Below, piece after piece: positions 1 to 5,606 of a stretch of DNA of 7,720 bases. The notes beneath the pieces are model-generated. The model was not told the origin of the DNA. It saw only the letters and a list, made by a program, of their open reading frames with translations, and searched no databases. The translations under genes and the position numbers were made by a program. The stretch comes from Alphaproteobacteria bacterium (GTDB lineage Bacteria > Pseudomonadota > Alphaproteobacteria > UBA8366): contig JASLSL010000293.1 of NCBI GenBank assembly GCA_030743445.1, positions 1 through 7,720 on the forward strand, given 5' to 3'. Numbering within the stretch: the stretch's first letter is position 1; the number at the start of each line of letters is the position of its first letter.

Positions 1-467
1 GCCACCGTGGCGATGGCCAGGCGGGGTTGGCGGAAGAACGGGAACAGGAACCAGATCGCCATGACCAAAAGTCCCGCGCCCAACACGCCGGCCGGGATCC
101 CGGCGAGCATAAAGCTGCACCACTCCGACTCGCAAACTTTCCTCGCGTAGTCGTAAGCCACGTCGGCTGCGAAGTAATGTGCCGCGAGCCAGGAGACCTC
201 GGAGGCGACCAGGAACGCCACCGCCTTGGCCGCCGTGGCCAGGCCCAGCCGGTAAAGGTAGAAGCCGACGACGATGCCGAAGACGACGCCGATGACATTC
301 TCTTCCCTTCCGGGGATCAGGCCGGAGATCGCATCCGGCCAATATTCGACCGAAGCGCAAATGAGACCCGAGATCAATCCAAGGACGGTCATGACAACGA
401 TCCGCCGGTCCCGGCCGCCGCCGCCCGGAGCCGGCGATGTCCCGTTGTCGCTCGATGTCGACGCCAT
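1..467 (-). CDS. Partial multi-pass membrane protein of unknown function (C-terminus off the left edge)
   Basis: This frame starts at an ATG (465-467 on the minus strand) preceded by a good Shine-Dalgarno, GGAGG, 6 nt upstream. It stays open for 155 codons to the window edge. The first ~22 residues are a soluble, Gly/Ser/Pro-rich tail ending in RDRR. Four hydrophobic stretches follow: about 23-42 (VVMTVLGLISGLICAS), 58-75 (VIGVVFGIVVGFYLYRL), 78-98 (AKAVAFLVASEVSWLAAHYF) and 118-143 (FMLAGIPAGVLGAGLLVMAIWFLFPFF). Two cysteines flank a Glu-Trp in a short loop before the last helix (CESEWC). The Arg-rich N-terminus suggests that end is cytoplasmic. I do not recognise a family. It is divergent from the AhpD-like gene, with 186 nt between the two starts. 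Reading it as a gene rests on the ribosome site plus clean transmembrane segments; the opposite-strand frame over the same bases is Arg/Asp-rich and unconvincing. Confidence 0.75.
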   Translation of the reverse strand, partial: MASTSSDNGTSPAPGGGGRDRRIVVMTVLGLISGLICASVEYWPDAISGLIPGREENVIGVVFGIVVGFYLYRLGLATAAKAVAFLVASEVSWLAAHYFAADVAYDYARKVCESEWCSFMLAGIPAGVLGAGLLVMAIWFLFPFFRQPRLAIATV

Positions 468-545
468 GACGTTCCTCCGGTGGGTGATGTTGGCGCCAGC
501 CTAGCACGGTTCGCGGCCTCGGTTGGGTCGGGTGCGAGAGGTCAT

Positions 546-556
546 ATGTGTCACAT
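546..556. promoter_or_regulatory. Possible operator palindrome in the divergent intergenic region
   Basis: ATGTG-T-CACAT is a perfect 5-bp inverted repeat with a single central base. It lies between the membrane-protein start (467) and the AhpD-like start (654). Two-fold symmetric sites in divergent promoter regions often bind a dimeric regulator, but a short palindrome can arise by chance and no clear -35/-10 pair is seen beside it. An AT-rich stretch at 626-634 (TATATGCTA) could be a -10 region for the rightward gene. Confidence 0.25.
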
Positions 557-653
557 TGCCGCGCGCATCGCGCCGGTCGGCCCGCGGCCTCTTGAACGGG
601 ATCGCTGGATCGTCGCCGATACCGGTATATGCTAGTCGGTGGGAGGAACGGGC

Positions 654-1769
654 ATGAGCGACGTATCCTACGATCATGTTGATCTGCCGATCCGCGACGA
701 GGTCGTCGCGGCGCAGCAACTCGTCTGGAAGCACATCGCCAAGTCCGGCACCTGGCTCACCGGCGGCGAACGGGTGTCGATCGCGGCGGAGACACGGGCT
801 GCGCTGAATTGCGATCTTTGCACGGAGCGCAAGGCGGCACTCTCGCCGTTCGCAGTCGAGGGCGAACACGACCATCTGGGCGCGCTTGTCCCGCCGATGG
901 TCGAGGCCATCCACCGCATCCGCACCGACCCGGGGCGCCTGACCCGGGCGTGGCGCGACGGGCTCGCGGCGGAGGGGTTGGATGACGAACGCTATGTCGA
1001 GCTCGTCGGCACGGTCGCCTCGACGGTCGCCGTCGACCAGTTCTGCGTGGGCCTCGGGATCGAGCCTTTTCCGCTGCCGGCGCCGGTCGCGGGCGAGCCG
1101 TCGTACTACCGCCCGGACGGTCTTTCGCACGAACGCGCCTGGGTGCCGCTGATCAACCCGAAGACCGTGGGGCCGAACGAGGCCGACCTCTACGCCAACA
1201 GCACCGGCGCCTATATCCGGCAAGCGATGTCGCTGGTGCCGGACGAGGTGCGGGGCTTCTTCGCCCTCGTCGCGTCGCAATACCTCGACGCCGAGCAAAT
1301 GCACGACGTCGGCACCGAGTACCGGGCGATCACGCACGCCCAGATCGAGTTCGTCGCGGCCCGGGTCTCGGCGCTCAACCAGTGCGTCTACTGAACCACC
1401 AGCCATGCCCAGGTGCTCCGTCGGAGCGCCGACCACGACCGACGGGACTACGATTTGGGCGCGCTCACCGCCGCCGGGGGATCGGGTGGTGTCGCGCAGG
1501 GCAACCTGCTGCGCGACTTCGCGGAGGCCGTCGTGGCCCTCGACCGGCCGGCGATCGCGGCCGCGGGGGTGCGGATCCGCGCGGCGCTGGACGACGCCGC
1601 CTTCGCCGATGTCGCCGGCGTCGCGGCGGTGTTCGAGGCGCTCGACCGGGTCGCCGACGCCACCGGCATTCCGCTCGAGACCGCGAAGGCCGAGGACACG
1701 GCCGGCTTCCGCGCCGAGATCGGCATCGACCGGTTCGCCGCGGCGGGCGAGAAGGGACGGGTGGCCTGA
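654..1769 (+). CDS. AhpD/CMD-like selenoprotein, two-domain, Sec247 encoded by TGA
   Basis: Probable thiol/selenol redox enzyme (alkylhydroperoxidase-like) of 371 residues. The start is ATG 654, with GGAGG at 642-646 and 7 nt spacing; the in-frame GTG at 639 overlaps that ribosome site and is unlikely. The frame has one in-frame TGA (1392-1394), then stays open to TGA 1767-1769. Read through, the C-terminal motif is C244-V-Y-U247-T-T-S-H251, matching the AhpD CxxCxxxH signature with Sec for the second Cys. E232 lies 12 residues before C244, the same spacing as Glu118-Cys130 of Mycobacterium tuberculosis AhpD, and H251 matches His137. The Sec would replace the peroxidatic Cys133 equivalent. 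The N-terminal half carries a second CxxC (C53-D-L-C56) followed by a helical region, suggesting two tandem AhpD-like domains. After Sec come ~120 residues of helical sequence with the same codon bias. A SECIS-like hairpin follows the TGA. The true substrate is unknown. The alternative is a nonsense pseudogene, made less likely by the hairpin and the intact downstream frame. Confidence 0.85.
1412..1430 (+). promoter_or_regulatory. Bacterial SECIS-like hairpin within the coding sequence
   Basis: GGTGCTCC-GTC-GGAGCGCC forms an 8-bp stem (one G-U wobble, T1414 with G1428) and a 3-nt loop beginning with G. The stem begins 17 nt, and the loop 25 nt, after the TGA at 1392-1394. This fits the published general bacterial SECIS model as I recall it: UGA-to-loop distance about 16-37 nt, stem 4-16 bp, loop 3-14 nt, and a G in the first two loop bases. 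SelB would bind it to direct Sec-tRNA to the UGA. The loop is smaller than the one in E. coli fdhF. Confidence 0.72.
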
Positions 1770-1800
1770 GCGGGCGATAGGCGACGGCGTCTCGATTTCG

Positions 1801-1825
1801 TATATTACTTGAATTCCGTTCAATT
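1801..1825 (+). promoter_or_regulatory. lysR promoter -10 and autoregulatory operator candidate
   Basis: TATATT (1801-1806) resembles a -10 box, although no good -35 is visible 16-18 nt upstream. It abuts TTGAA-TTCCG-TTCAA (1809-1823), a 5-bp inverted repeat with a 5-nt spacer that contains the LysR-type T-N11-A core. The likely transcription start falls inside the palindrome, so a bound regulator would block its own transcription. The same palindrome recurs in stronger form after lysR (2774-2796), which is the main reason to treat this one as a real operator. Confidence 0.55.
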
Positions 1826-1843
1826 CTCCCGCACCCTCTGAAA

Positions 1844-2776
1844 ATGCCGAAACCCAAGATGACGCTGCCGCCGTTTGCAGCACTCAGGGCGTTTCATGGC
1901 GCTGCGACGCATGATCGGTATCGCGACGCGGCGGAGAGTCTCGGCATCACTGAATCGGCGATCAGTCATCAGGTGCGACGGCTCGAGGAGTTTCTGCGCA
2001 CCCCGCTGTTCGATCGGTCGGGCAAACGCCCGACATTGACCGACACCGGGCGGCGGTATCTGGACCAGATCGAACCTGCGATGCGCCAGATCCACGCGGC
2101 AACCGAAGCCCTACTGTCGGCCAGCGGTCGCAGCGCGGTGCGGCTGACGCTGGCCCCGTCGCTCGCCGCGACATGGCTGATCCCCAGGCTCGGCGCCTTC
2201 GAGCGCGAGCACCCCGAGATCGACCTGCAACTGATCACCACGACGCGCGTCGTCGATCTGATGAGAGAACAGATGGACGTTGCGATCCGCCATGGCAAAG
2301 GCGCGTGGCCCGATGTCGAAGCGACTTTCCTGCTCGAGGAGACGGCGATGCCGGTTTGTGCGCCGGGCTACCTGGATCCACTGCCCCAAGAGCCATCGTT
2401 GGATGTGCTCCGCAGTGTCCGGATCATCGTCAGCGCAAGCTTTCCGGACGAATGGGAAGAGTGGGCGCGCGCCAATGGCGTCGAGCTACCGGCGCTCGAC
2501 GATGCGATCACGTTGGACGCGATGGAACAGACCCTACAGGTCGCCGAGTCGGGGCACGGACTTGCCATGGGGCGGCGGCCGGTCGTCGACGGCTGGCTGG
2601 AGAGCGGCCGGCTCGTGGCGCCATTCGGCATGGCCGATCCGACCGGTGCGGCATACTATTTGTGCCGTCCGAGCGATGCAGTGCCGACCGCCGCCGGACG
2701 GCGCCTCGAGCGCTGGCTGACCGAAAAGGCGGCCGAATGGGGTGGCGCCAACGGGGATGCCTCGACATCCGCATGA
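1844..2776 (+). CDS. LysR-family transcriptional regulator, GcvA-like
   Basis: DNA-binding regulator of 310 residues, a usual length for LysR proteins. The N-terminal winged helix-turn-helix spans about residues 8-66 (ALRAF, then RDAAESLGITESAISHQVRR and LEEFLRTPLFDRS). The effector-binding domain spans about 95-300 and shows GcvA-clade signatures: LAPSLAATWLIPRLGAFE, EHPEIDLQL, MDVAIRHGKGAWP and GHGLAMGRRPVV. ATG 1844 has no clear Shine-Dalgarno; ATG 1859 (before TLPPFAALRAF) is an alternative start, also weak. The gene lies 74 nt after the selenoprotein gene and just before a co-directional four-gene set. Palindromes of the LysR type lie both in front of it and on its stop codon, pointing to autoregulation and control of the downstream genes. 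The effector is unknown. Confidence 0.93.
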   Translation: MPKPKMTLPPFAALRAFHGAATHDRYRDAAESLGITESAISHQVRRLEEFLRTPLFDRSGKRPTLTDTGRRYLDQIEPAMRQIHAATEALLSASGRSAVRLTLAPSLAATWLIPRLGAFEREHPEIDLQLITTTRVVDLMREQMDVAIRHGKGAWPDVEATFLLEETAMPVCAPGYLDPLPQEPSLDVLRSVRIIVSASFPDEWEEWARANGVELPALDDAITLDAMEQTLQVAESGHGLAMGRRPVVDGWLESGRLVAPFGMADPTGAAYYLCRPSDAVPTAAGRRLERWLTEKAAEWGGANGDASTSA

Positions 2777-2804
2777 CTTGAATTTTATTCAAGTCAACCT
2801 GAAT
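2774..2804 (+). promoter_or_regulatory. LysR-type operator overlapping the lysR stop codon
   Basis: GACTTGAAT (2775-2783), TTT, ATTCAAGTC (2787-2795) is a perfect 9-bp inverted repeat with a 3-nt centre. It contains the same TTGAA-N5-TTCAA core found before lysR. A further TGAAT (2800-2804) repeats the one at 2779-2783 exactly 21 bp later, two helical turns, so on the same DNA face. This resembles the strong recruitment site plus weaker activation site of LysR promoters. No T-tract follows, so it is a poor terminator. A possible -35 (TTGGAT, 2813-2818) lies immediately downstream. The lysR stop codon is inside the repeat. Confidence 0.65.
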
Positions 2805-2897
2805 CGAACCAATTGGATTTCTTTGCCTCGCCGGCCCATCTTTGCCGGCAACGGACCCACGGCCGTCGAGCGGCCAGGTAAATCAAGGAAGGTTGTT

Positions 2898-3764
2898 ATG
2901 AACCAGATTGTCGCTTCCGCCTCCCCGGAGGCCGCGCCGCTTCGATCCGCCACGGACGTCGAAGCGCCCCTGAACTTCATCGCCCGTCAAGACACCAAGC
3001 CGGTGTTCCACAGCGCCGCCCTCACCGGCGGCAAGCAGAAAATGTTCTTCGACGTCGAGGCCCATCCGGTTTCCATCTCGGACATGCGCGAGATCGCCGA
3101 CACGCTGTCCATCGATCGGGAAGGATTCGAGCTGCTGCACGATACCACCGCGGTCGAGGACCTTTACGACGACGATGCCATAAAAGAAGAGTATTACCCG
3201 GAGATCGAAGCGCTCCTGCGTCGCAGGTTCGGCGCCAGCCAGGTCGCTATCTTCGACGTCACGCGCCGCTCCGATGATGGGGTCGGGGCGCAAAACCCGG
3301 GCGGCCGGCGCGGGCCGGCGAGCCGGCTCCATGTCGACTACACCGCCAAGAGCGGGCCGCAGCGCGCCAAGGACATCCTCGGCGAGGACGAAGTCGCGCG
3401 TCTGACCGCTTCCGGCGCCCGGATCGTCCAGGTCAACGTCTGGCGCCCGATCCACGGCCCGGTCGAACGATCGCCGTTGACACTCGCCGATGCCGCCAGC
3501 GTGGCGCCGGAAGACCTGATCGCGACCGACCAGATATTCCCGGACCGGGTCGGCGAAATCTACAACCTGGCGCATGCCCCTTCGCAGCGCTGGTACTATG
3601 CGCCGAAGATGACCGGAGACGAGGTGTTGCTGATCAAGGGCTGGGACAGTGACGACAGCCGCGCCCGCTTTACCCCGCATAGCGCCTTCAATCCGCCCGA
3701 GATCCGCGACCATGCGCCCCCGCGCGAAAGCATCGAGGTGCGGACCTACGTCGTCATCGAGTAA
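2898..3764 (+). CDS. CmcJ/NvfI-family oxidoreductase (Fe(II)/2-oxoglutarate-like)
   Basis: Putative cytoplasmic oxygenase of 288 residues. The start is ATG 2898, with AAGGAAGG at 2885-2892 and 5 nt spacing; earlier in-frame starts would run into the operator and lysR. The family is recognised from the ordered blocks R-L-H145-V-D147-Y-T, VNVWRPIHGPVERSPL (179-194), YNLAHAPSQRWYYAPKM (222-238), DEVLLIKGWDSDDSRARFTPHSAF (241-264) and PRESIEVRTYVV (275-286). H145 and D147 form a plausible HxD iron motif, with H226 or H261 as the distal histidine. CmcJ takes part in cephamycin 7-alpha-methoxylation and NvfI is a fungal endoperoxide-forming enzyme, but most bacterial members are uncharacterised, so the substrate cannot be named. 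It is the first gene of the putative LysR-controlled set; short GC-rich inverted repeats (2842-2851, 2861-2875) occur in its leader. Confidence 0.85.
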   Translation: MNQIVASASPEAAPLRSATDVEAPLNFIARQDTKPVFHSAALTGGKQKMFFDVEAHPVSISDMREIADTLSIDREGFELLHDTTAVEDLYDDDAIKEEYYPEIEALLRRRFGASQVAIFDVTRRSDDGVGAQNPGGRRGPASRLHVDYTAKSGPQRAKDILGEDEVARLTASGARIVQVNVWRPIHGPVERSPLTLADAASVAPEDLIATDQIFPDRVGEIYNLAHAPSQRWYYAPKMTGDEVLLIKGWDSDDSRARFTPHSAFNPPEIRDHAPPRESIEVRTYVVIE

Positions 3765-3790
3765 TCAAAACAGAAATCCAGGGCGATTCA

Positions 3791-3815
3791 CGGGTCCGCC
3801 GCGAAGGCGGCCCCG
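3791..3815 (+). other. Intergenic GC-rich hairpin between the CmcJ-like and NTF2-like genes
   Basis: CGGG-T-CCGCC, loop GCGAA, GGCGG-C-CCCG forms two stacked stems of 4 and 5 bp around one T/C mismatch. There is no T-tract, so it is probably not an intrinsic terminator. It could protect or separate segments of a polycistronic mRNA, or be a chance GC-rich repeat. The ribosome site of the next gene begins 17 nt downstream. Confidence 0.35.
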
Positions 3816-3846
3816 GCCGCTGGGCAATTCGAGAGGAGCAAGACCC

Positions 3847-4221
3847 ATGAGCAACGTAGCCACAAACGCGAGCGAGCATGACGCGATCGCCAAAGTCGCC
3901 CAGCACTACATCGATGGCGCCAAGTCGGGCAGGGGCGACGACATGAAGCCCGCCTTCCACGAGGACGCGACGATCTTCGGTCACGTCGGCGACGACCTGT
4001 TCGCCGGCCCGATCGAGCAGCTCTTCGCCTGGAACGACGAGAACGGTCCGGCGAGCGGGCTCGAAGCGCGGATTGCCAACATCGATCTCGTCGACACCGT
4101 CGCCACCGTGCGGCTCGAACTCGACAACTGGACCGGTCACCGGTTCACCGACCTGTTCACGCTGCTGAAGCTCGACGGCGAGTGGAAGATCACCAACAAG
4201 GTCTTCCATCTGCACGCCTGA
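3847..4221 (+). CDS. NTF2-like protein, putative lumazine-binding family
   Basis: Small cone-shaped alpha+beta protein of 124 residues, about the full length of the family. The start is ATG 3847, preceded by AGAGGAG at 3832-3838 with 8 nt spacing. It begins with the helix AIAKVAQHYIDGAKSGRGDDM, then FHEDATIFGHVGDDLFAGPIE, and ends in the characteristic TDLFTLLKLDGEWKITNKVFHLH. That ending is typical of the Lumazine_bd_2 / SnoaL-like group. Members are enzymes or ligand-binding accessory proteins acting on small molecules; nothing in the sequence fixes a substrate. It lies 82 nt after the CmcJ-like gene in the same direction, so it probably belongs to the same transcript and may act on a product of that oxidation. 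Confidence 0.85.
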   Translation: MSNVATNASEHDAIAKVAQHYIDGAKSGRGDDMKPAFHEDATIFGHVGDDLFAGPIEQLFAWNDENGPASGLEARIANIDLVDTVATVRLELDNWTGHRFTDLFTLLKLDGEWKITNKVFHLHA

Positions 4222-4281
4222 GGGATGGTCTTCGATCCGGCATTCCATACACCGAATATCCGCTCCCCGCGGTCTAAAGGC

Positions 4282-4311
4282 TTGAATCCCGCCCTCGGCG
4301 CTGCGTAAATC
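4282..4311 (+). promoter_or_regulatory. Weak candidate promoter before the MaoC-like gene
   Basis: TTGAAT (4282-4287) and TAAATC (4306-4311) are separated by 18 nt in the 129-nt gap after the NTF2-like gene. They could drive the MaoC/ComA pair separately. Both boxes deviate from consensus, and read-through from upstream is equally possible. The TTGAAT also resembles one half of the LysR palindrome but has no partner half. Confidence 0.2.
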
Positions 4312-4350
4312 CCGAACCACCCACACGACCCAACGGGGAGGGCGCCCGAG

Positions 4351-4815
4351 ATGAACATGGAAACCGTCGGCCTCGGCAAGCGCTGGCAGGACTACGAGGT
4401 CGGCCAGACCTTCCGGACCATCGGCCGGACCATCACCGAGACCGAACTGGTCACCTTCATCAACTGCACCGGCATGACCGAGGTGATGTTCAACAACCTC
4501 GAATACATTGCCGAGCACTCGGCGATCCCGCGGCGCGTGGTGCCGGCGGCCCTCGTCTACACCACGGCGGAGGGACTGTTGATCCAGGCCTCGATGCAGG
4601 AGACCGGGCTCGCCTTTCTCAACATGGAGCTCGACGTCGAGAACCCGTGCTTCGTCGACGACACGATCCATGTCGAGGTCGAGGTCACCGAGGTGCGCGA
4701 GACCTCCAAAGGCAATCGCGGCCTGGTGCGGACTAAGAACACGGTCAAGGACCAGAACGGCGAGACCAAGATCGTCTACACGCCGCTGCGCCTGGTCCGC
4801 GGGCGCGAGGACTGA
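4351..4815 (+). CDS. MaoC-like hotdog-fold protein lacking the usual catalytic Asp/His
   Basis: Protein of 154 residues, the size of a single-domain MaoC-like (R)-specific enoyl-CoA hydratase. The start is ATG 4351, with GGGGAGGG at 4335-4342 and 8 nt spacing. The N-terminal part (RWQDYEVGQTFRTIGRTITETELVTFINCTG) and the ELDVENPCFVDDTIHVEVEVTEVRE strand pair are clear MaoC features. At the catalytic loop, where hydratases carry D-x-N-P-x-H, this protein reads M42-T-E-V-M-F47. The later His-Gly is Pro65-Ala66. It may therefore be a non-hydratase, a thioesterase-like or binding hotdog protein, or an enzyme using other residues. It is followed after 4 nt by the ComA-like start, so the two are almost certainly co-translated. 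Confidence 0.88.
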   Translation: MNMETVGLGKRWQDYEVGQTFRTIGRTITETELVTFINCTGMTEVMFNNLEYIAEHSAIPRRVVPAALVYTTAEGLLIQASMQETGLAFLNMELDVENPCFVDDTIHVEVEVTEVRETSKGNRGLVRTKNTVKDQNGETKIVYTPLRLVRGRED

Positions 4816-4819
4816 TCCC

Positions 4820-5599
4820 GTGACCCTCGCTCTGCCGCAACGCGAAGGAAAGCCCCGCAAGCGCGGCCTGACGACGATGATCGATTTCGGCCCGGACGAG
4901 ATGGGCTGGTCCGGTGGCGCCAATGGCATCCGGGACCTGCTCGATTGCGCCGCCGACTACATCGACCACGCCAAGATCTACGCGCTCAACGGATTGCTGC
5001 TGCCGGAGGCGGCGGTCAAGGCCTCGGCCAAGCTCTACCGCGACTACGACTGCCATCCGTTCGCCGGCGGCATGCTGTTCGAATACGCCTGGGCCAAGGG
5101 CGAGCTCGACGGCCTCGAGGCGCTGCTGCGCCGGGTCGAGCTGATGGGCTTCGAGATATCCGAGAACTACATCACGCTCGGCGACGACGAGCGCAAGGCG
5201 CTGATCGAGCGCTTCCAGAAATCCGGTTTCGAGATCGTCTACGAGTTCGGCCGCAAGGCGCCGAGCGAGCCGATGAAGCTCGACGAGCTGGGGGCGGTGA
5301 TCCACTCGGTCGCCGAGTGCGGCATCGACCACGTCATCGTCGAGCAGAGCGAGATCGACATGCTGGCCGAGGCCGTGCCGACGGCGATGGCCGAGCTGCG
5401 CGAGCAGAACTGGTTCGACCGCATCGTCATCGAGGCCGACCCCTACCGCTTCCCCGAGCAGCACGCCGGGCTGATCCGCGAGTTCGGCGCCGACGTGAAC
5501 CTCTGCAACATCGCCTCGGGCCAGGTGCTGCGCCTCGAGGGCCTGCGCCGCGGCATCGGCCGCGCTGTCGGCTATTCGATCATGGACGGGCTGATCTGA
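4820..5599 (+). CDS. Phosphosulfolactate synthase (ComA)-family protein, divergent
   Basis: Predicted TIM-barrel protein of 259 residues, close to archaeal ComA and Bacillus YitD (about 250). The start is GTG 4820, 4 nt after the MaoC-like stop, with GAGG at 4807-4810. It is preferred over ATG 4877 because it includes the family N-terminal block K11-P-R-K-R-G-L-T-T-M-I-D22. Other matching blocks are DYIDHAKI (46-53), FAGGMLFEYAWAKG (81-94), GFEISENYITL (110-120), YEFGRK (141-146) and VNLCNI...LRLEGLRRGIGR (226-248). ComA adds sulfite to phosphoenolpyruvate in coenzyme M synthesis. Two blocks I expect in true ComA are altered: KxGWGT reads K52-I-Y-A-L-N-G58, and the EARESG-like block reads E175-Q-S-E-I-D180. 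Family membership is firm, but the sulfite/PEP reaction is doubtful. It ends directly against the convergent methyltransferase gene. Confidence 0.85.
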   Translation: MTLALPQREGKPRKRGLTTMIDFGPDEMGWSGGANGIRDLLDCAADYIDHAKIYALNGLLLPEAAVKASAKLYRDYDCHPFAGGMLFEYAWAKGELDGLEALLRRVELMGFEISENYITLGDDERKALIERFQKSGFEIVYEFGRKAPSEPMKLDELGAVIHSVAECGIDHVIVEQSEIDMLAEAVPTAMAELREQNWFDRIVIEADPYRFPEQHAGLIREFGADVNLCNIASGQVLRLEGLRRGIGRAVGYSIMDGLI

Positions 5600-5606
5600 T
5601 CAGCCC
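5588..5606. terminator. Palindrome at convergent stop codons, possible bidirectional terminator
   Basis: GGGCTGATC-T-GATCAGCCC is a perfect 9-bp inverted repeat around one base. As RNA it can form a 7-bp stem (GGGCUGA/UCAGCCC) with a 5-nt loop on either strand. Both stop codons, TGA 5597-5599 (+) and 5602-5600 (-), lie within it, with no base between the genes. On the + strand it is followed by TTCTTCG, a poor U-tract, so termination strength is uncertain. Confidence 0.5.

Noticed and set aside
592..633. Sigma-70 promoter (TTGAAC with TATATG/TATGCT) before the selenoprotein gene
   Set aside because: The spacing between the two boxes is 28-30 nt, too long for a standard promoter; the AT-rich box alone is weak evidence.
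27..635. 202-residue plus-strand frame over the left edge
   Set aside because: The minus strand over the same bases encodes transmembrane segments behind a strong ribosome site; the plus frame is hydrophilic filler and ends by overlapping the divergent promoter region.
1413..1769. Separate gene starting at GTG 1413, after the TGA of the AhpD-like frame
   Set aside because: It is in the same frame as the upstream gene and has no ribosome site. The residues just before it (TTSHAQ) complete the AhpD motif, so it is the C-terminal part of the selenoprotein.
501..1883. 460-residue open frame on the minus strand
   Set aside because: It is antisense to the selenoprotein gene, has an Arg/Gly/Asp/Val-rich composition without recognisable domains, and owes its length to high GC content.
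2775..2795. Intrinsic terminator after lysR
   Set aside because: The hairpin is A/T-rich with no following T-tract, and its core matches the palindrome before lysR, so an operator explains it better.
4281..4288. Third copy of the LysR operator before the MaoC-like gene
   Set aside because: Only one half (TTGAAT) is present; no TTCAA partner lies at the expected distance, so a chance match is likely.
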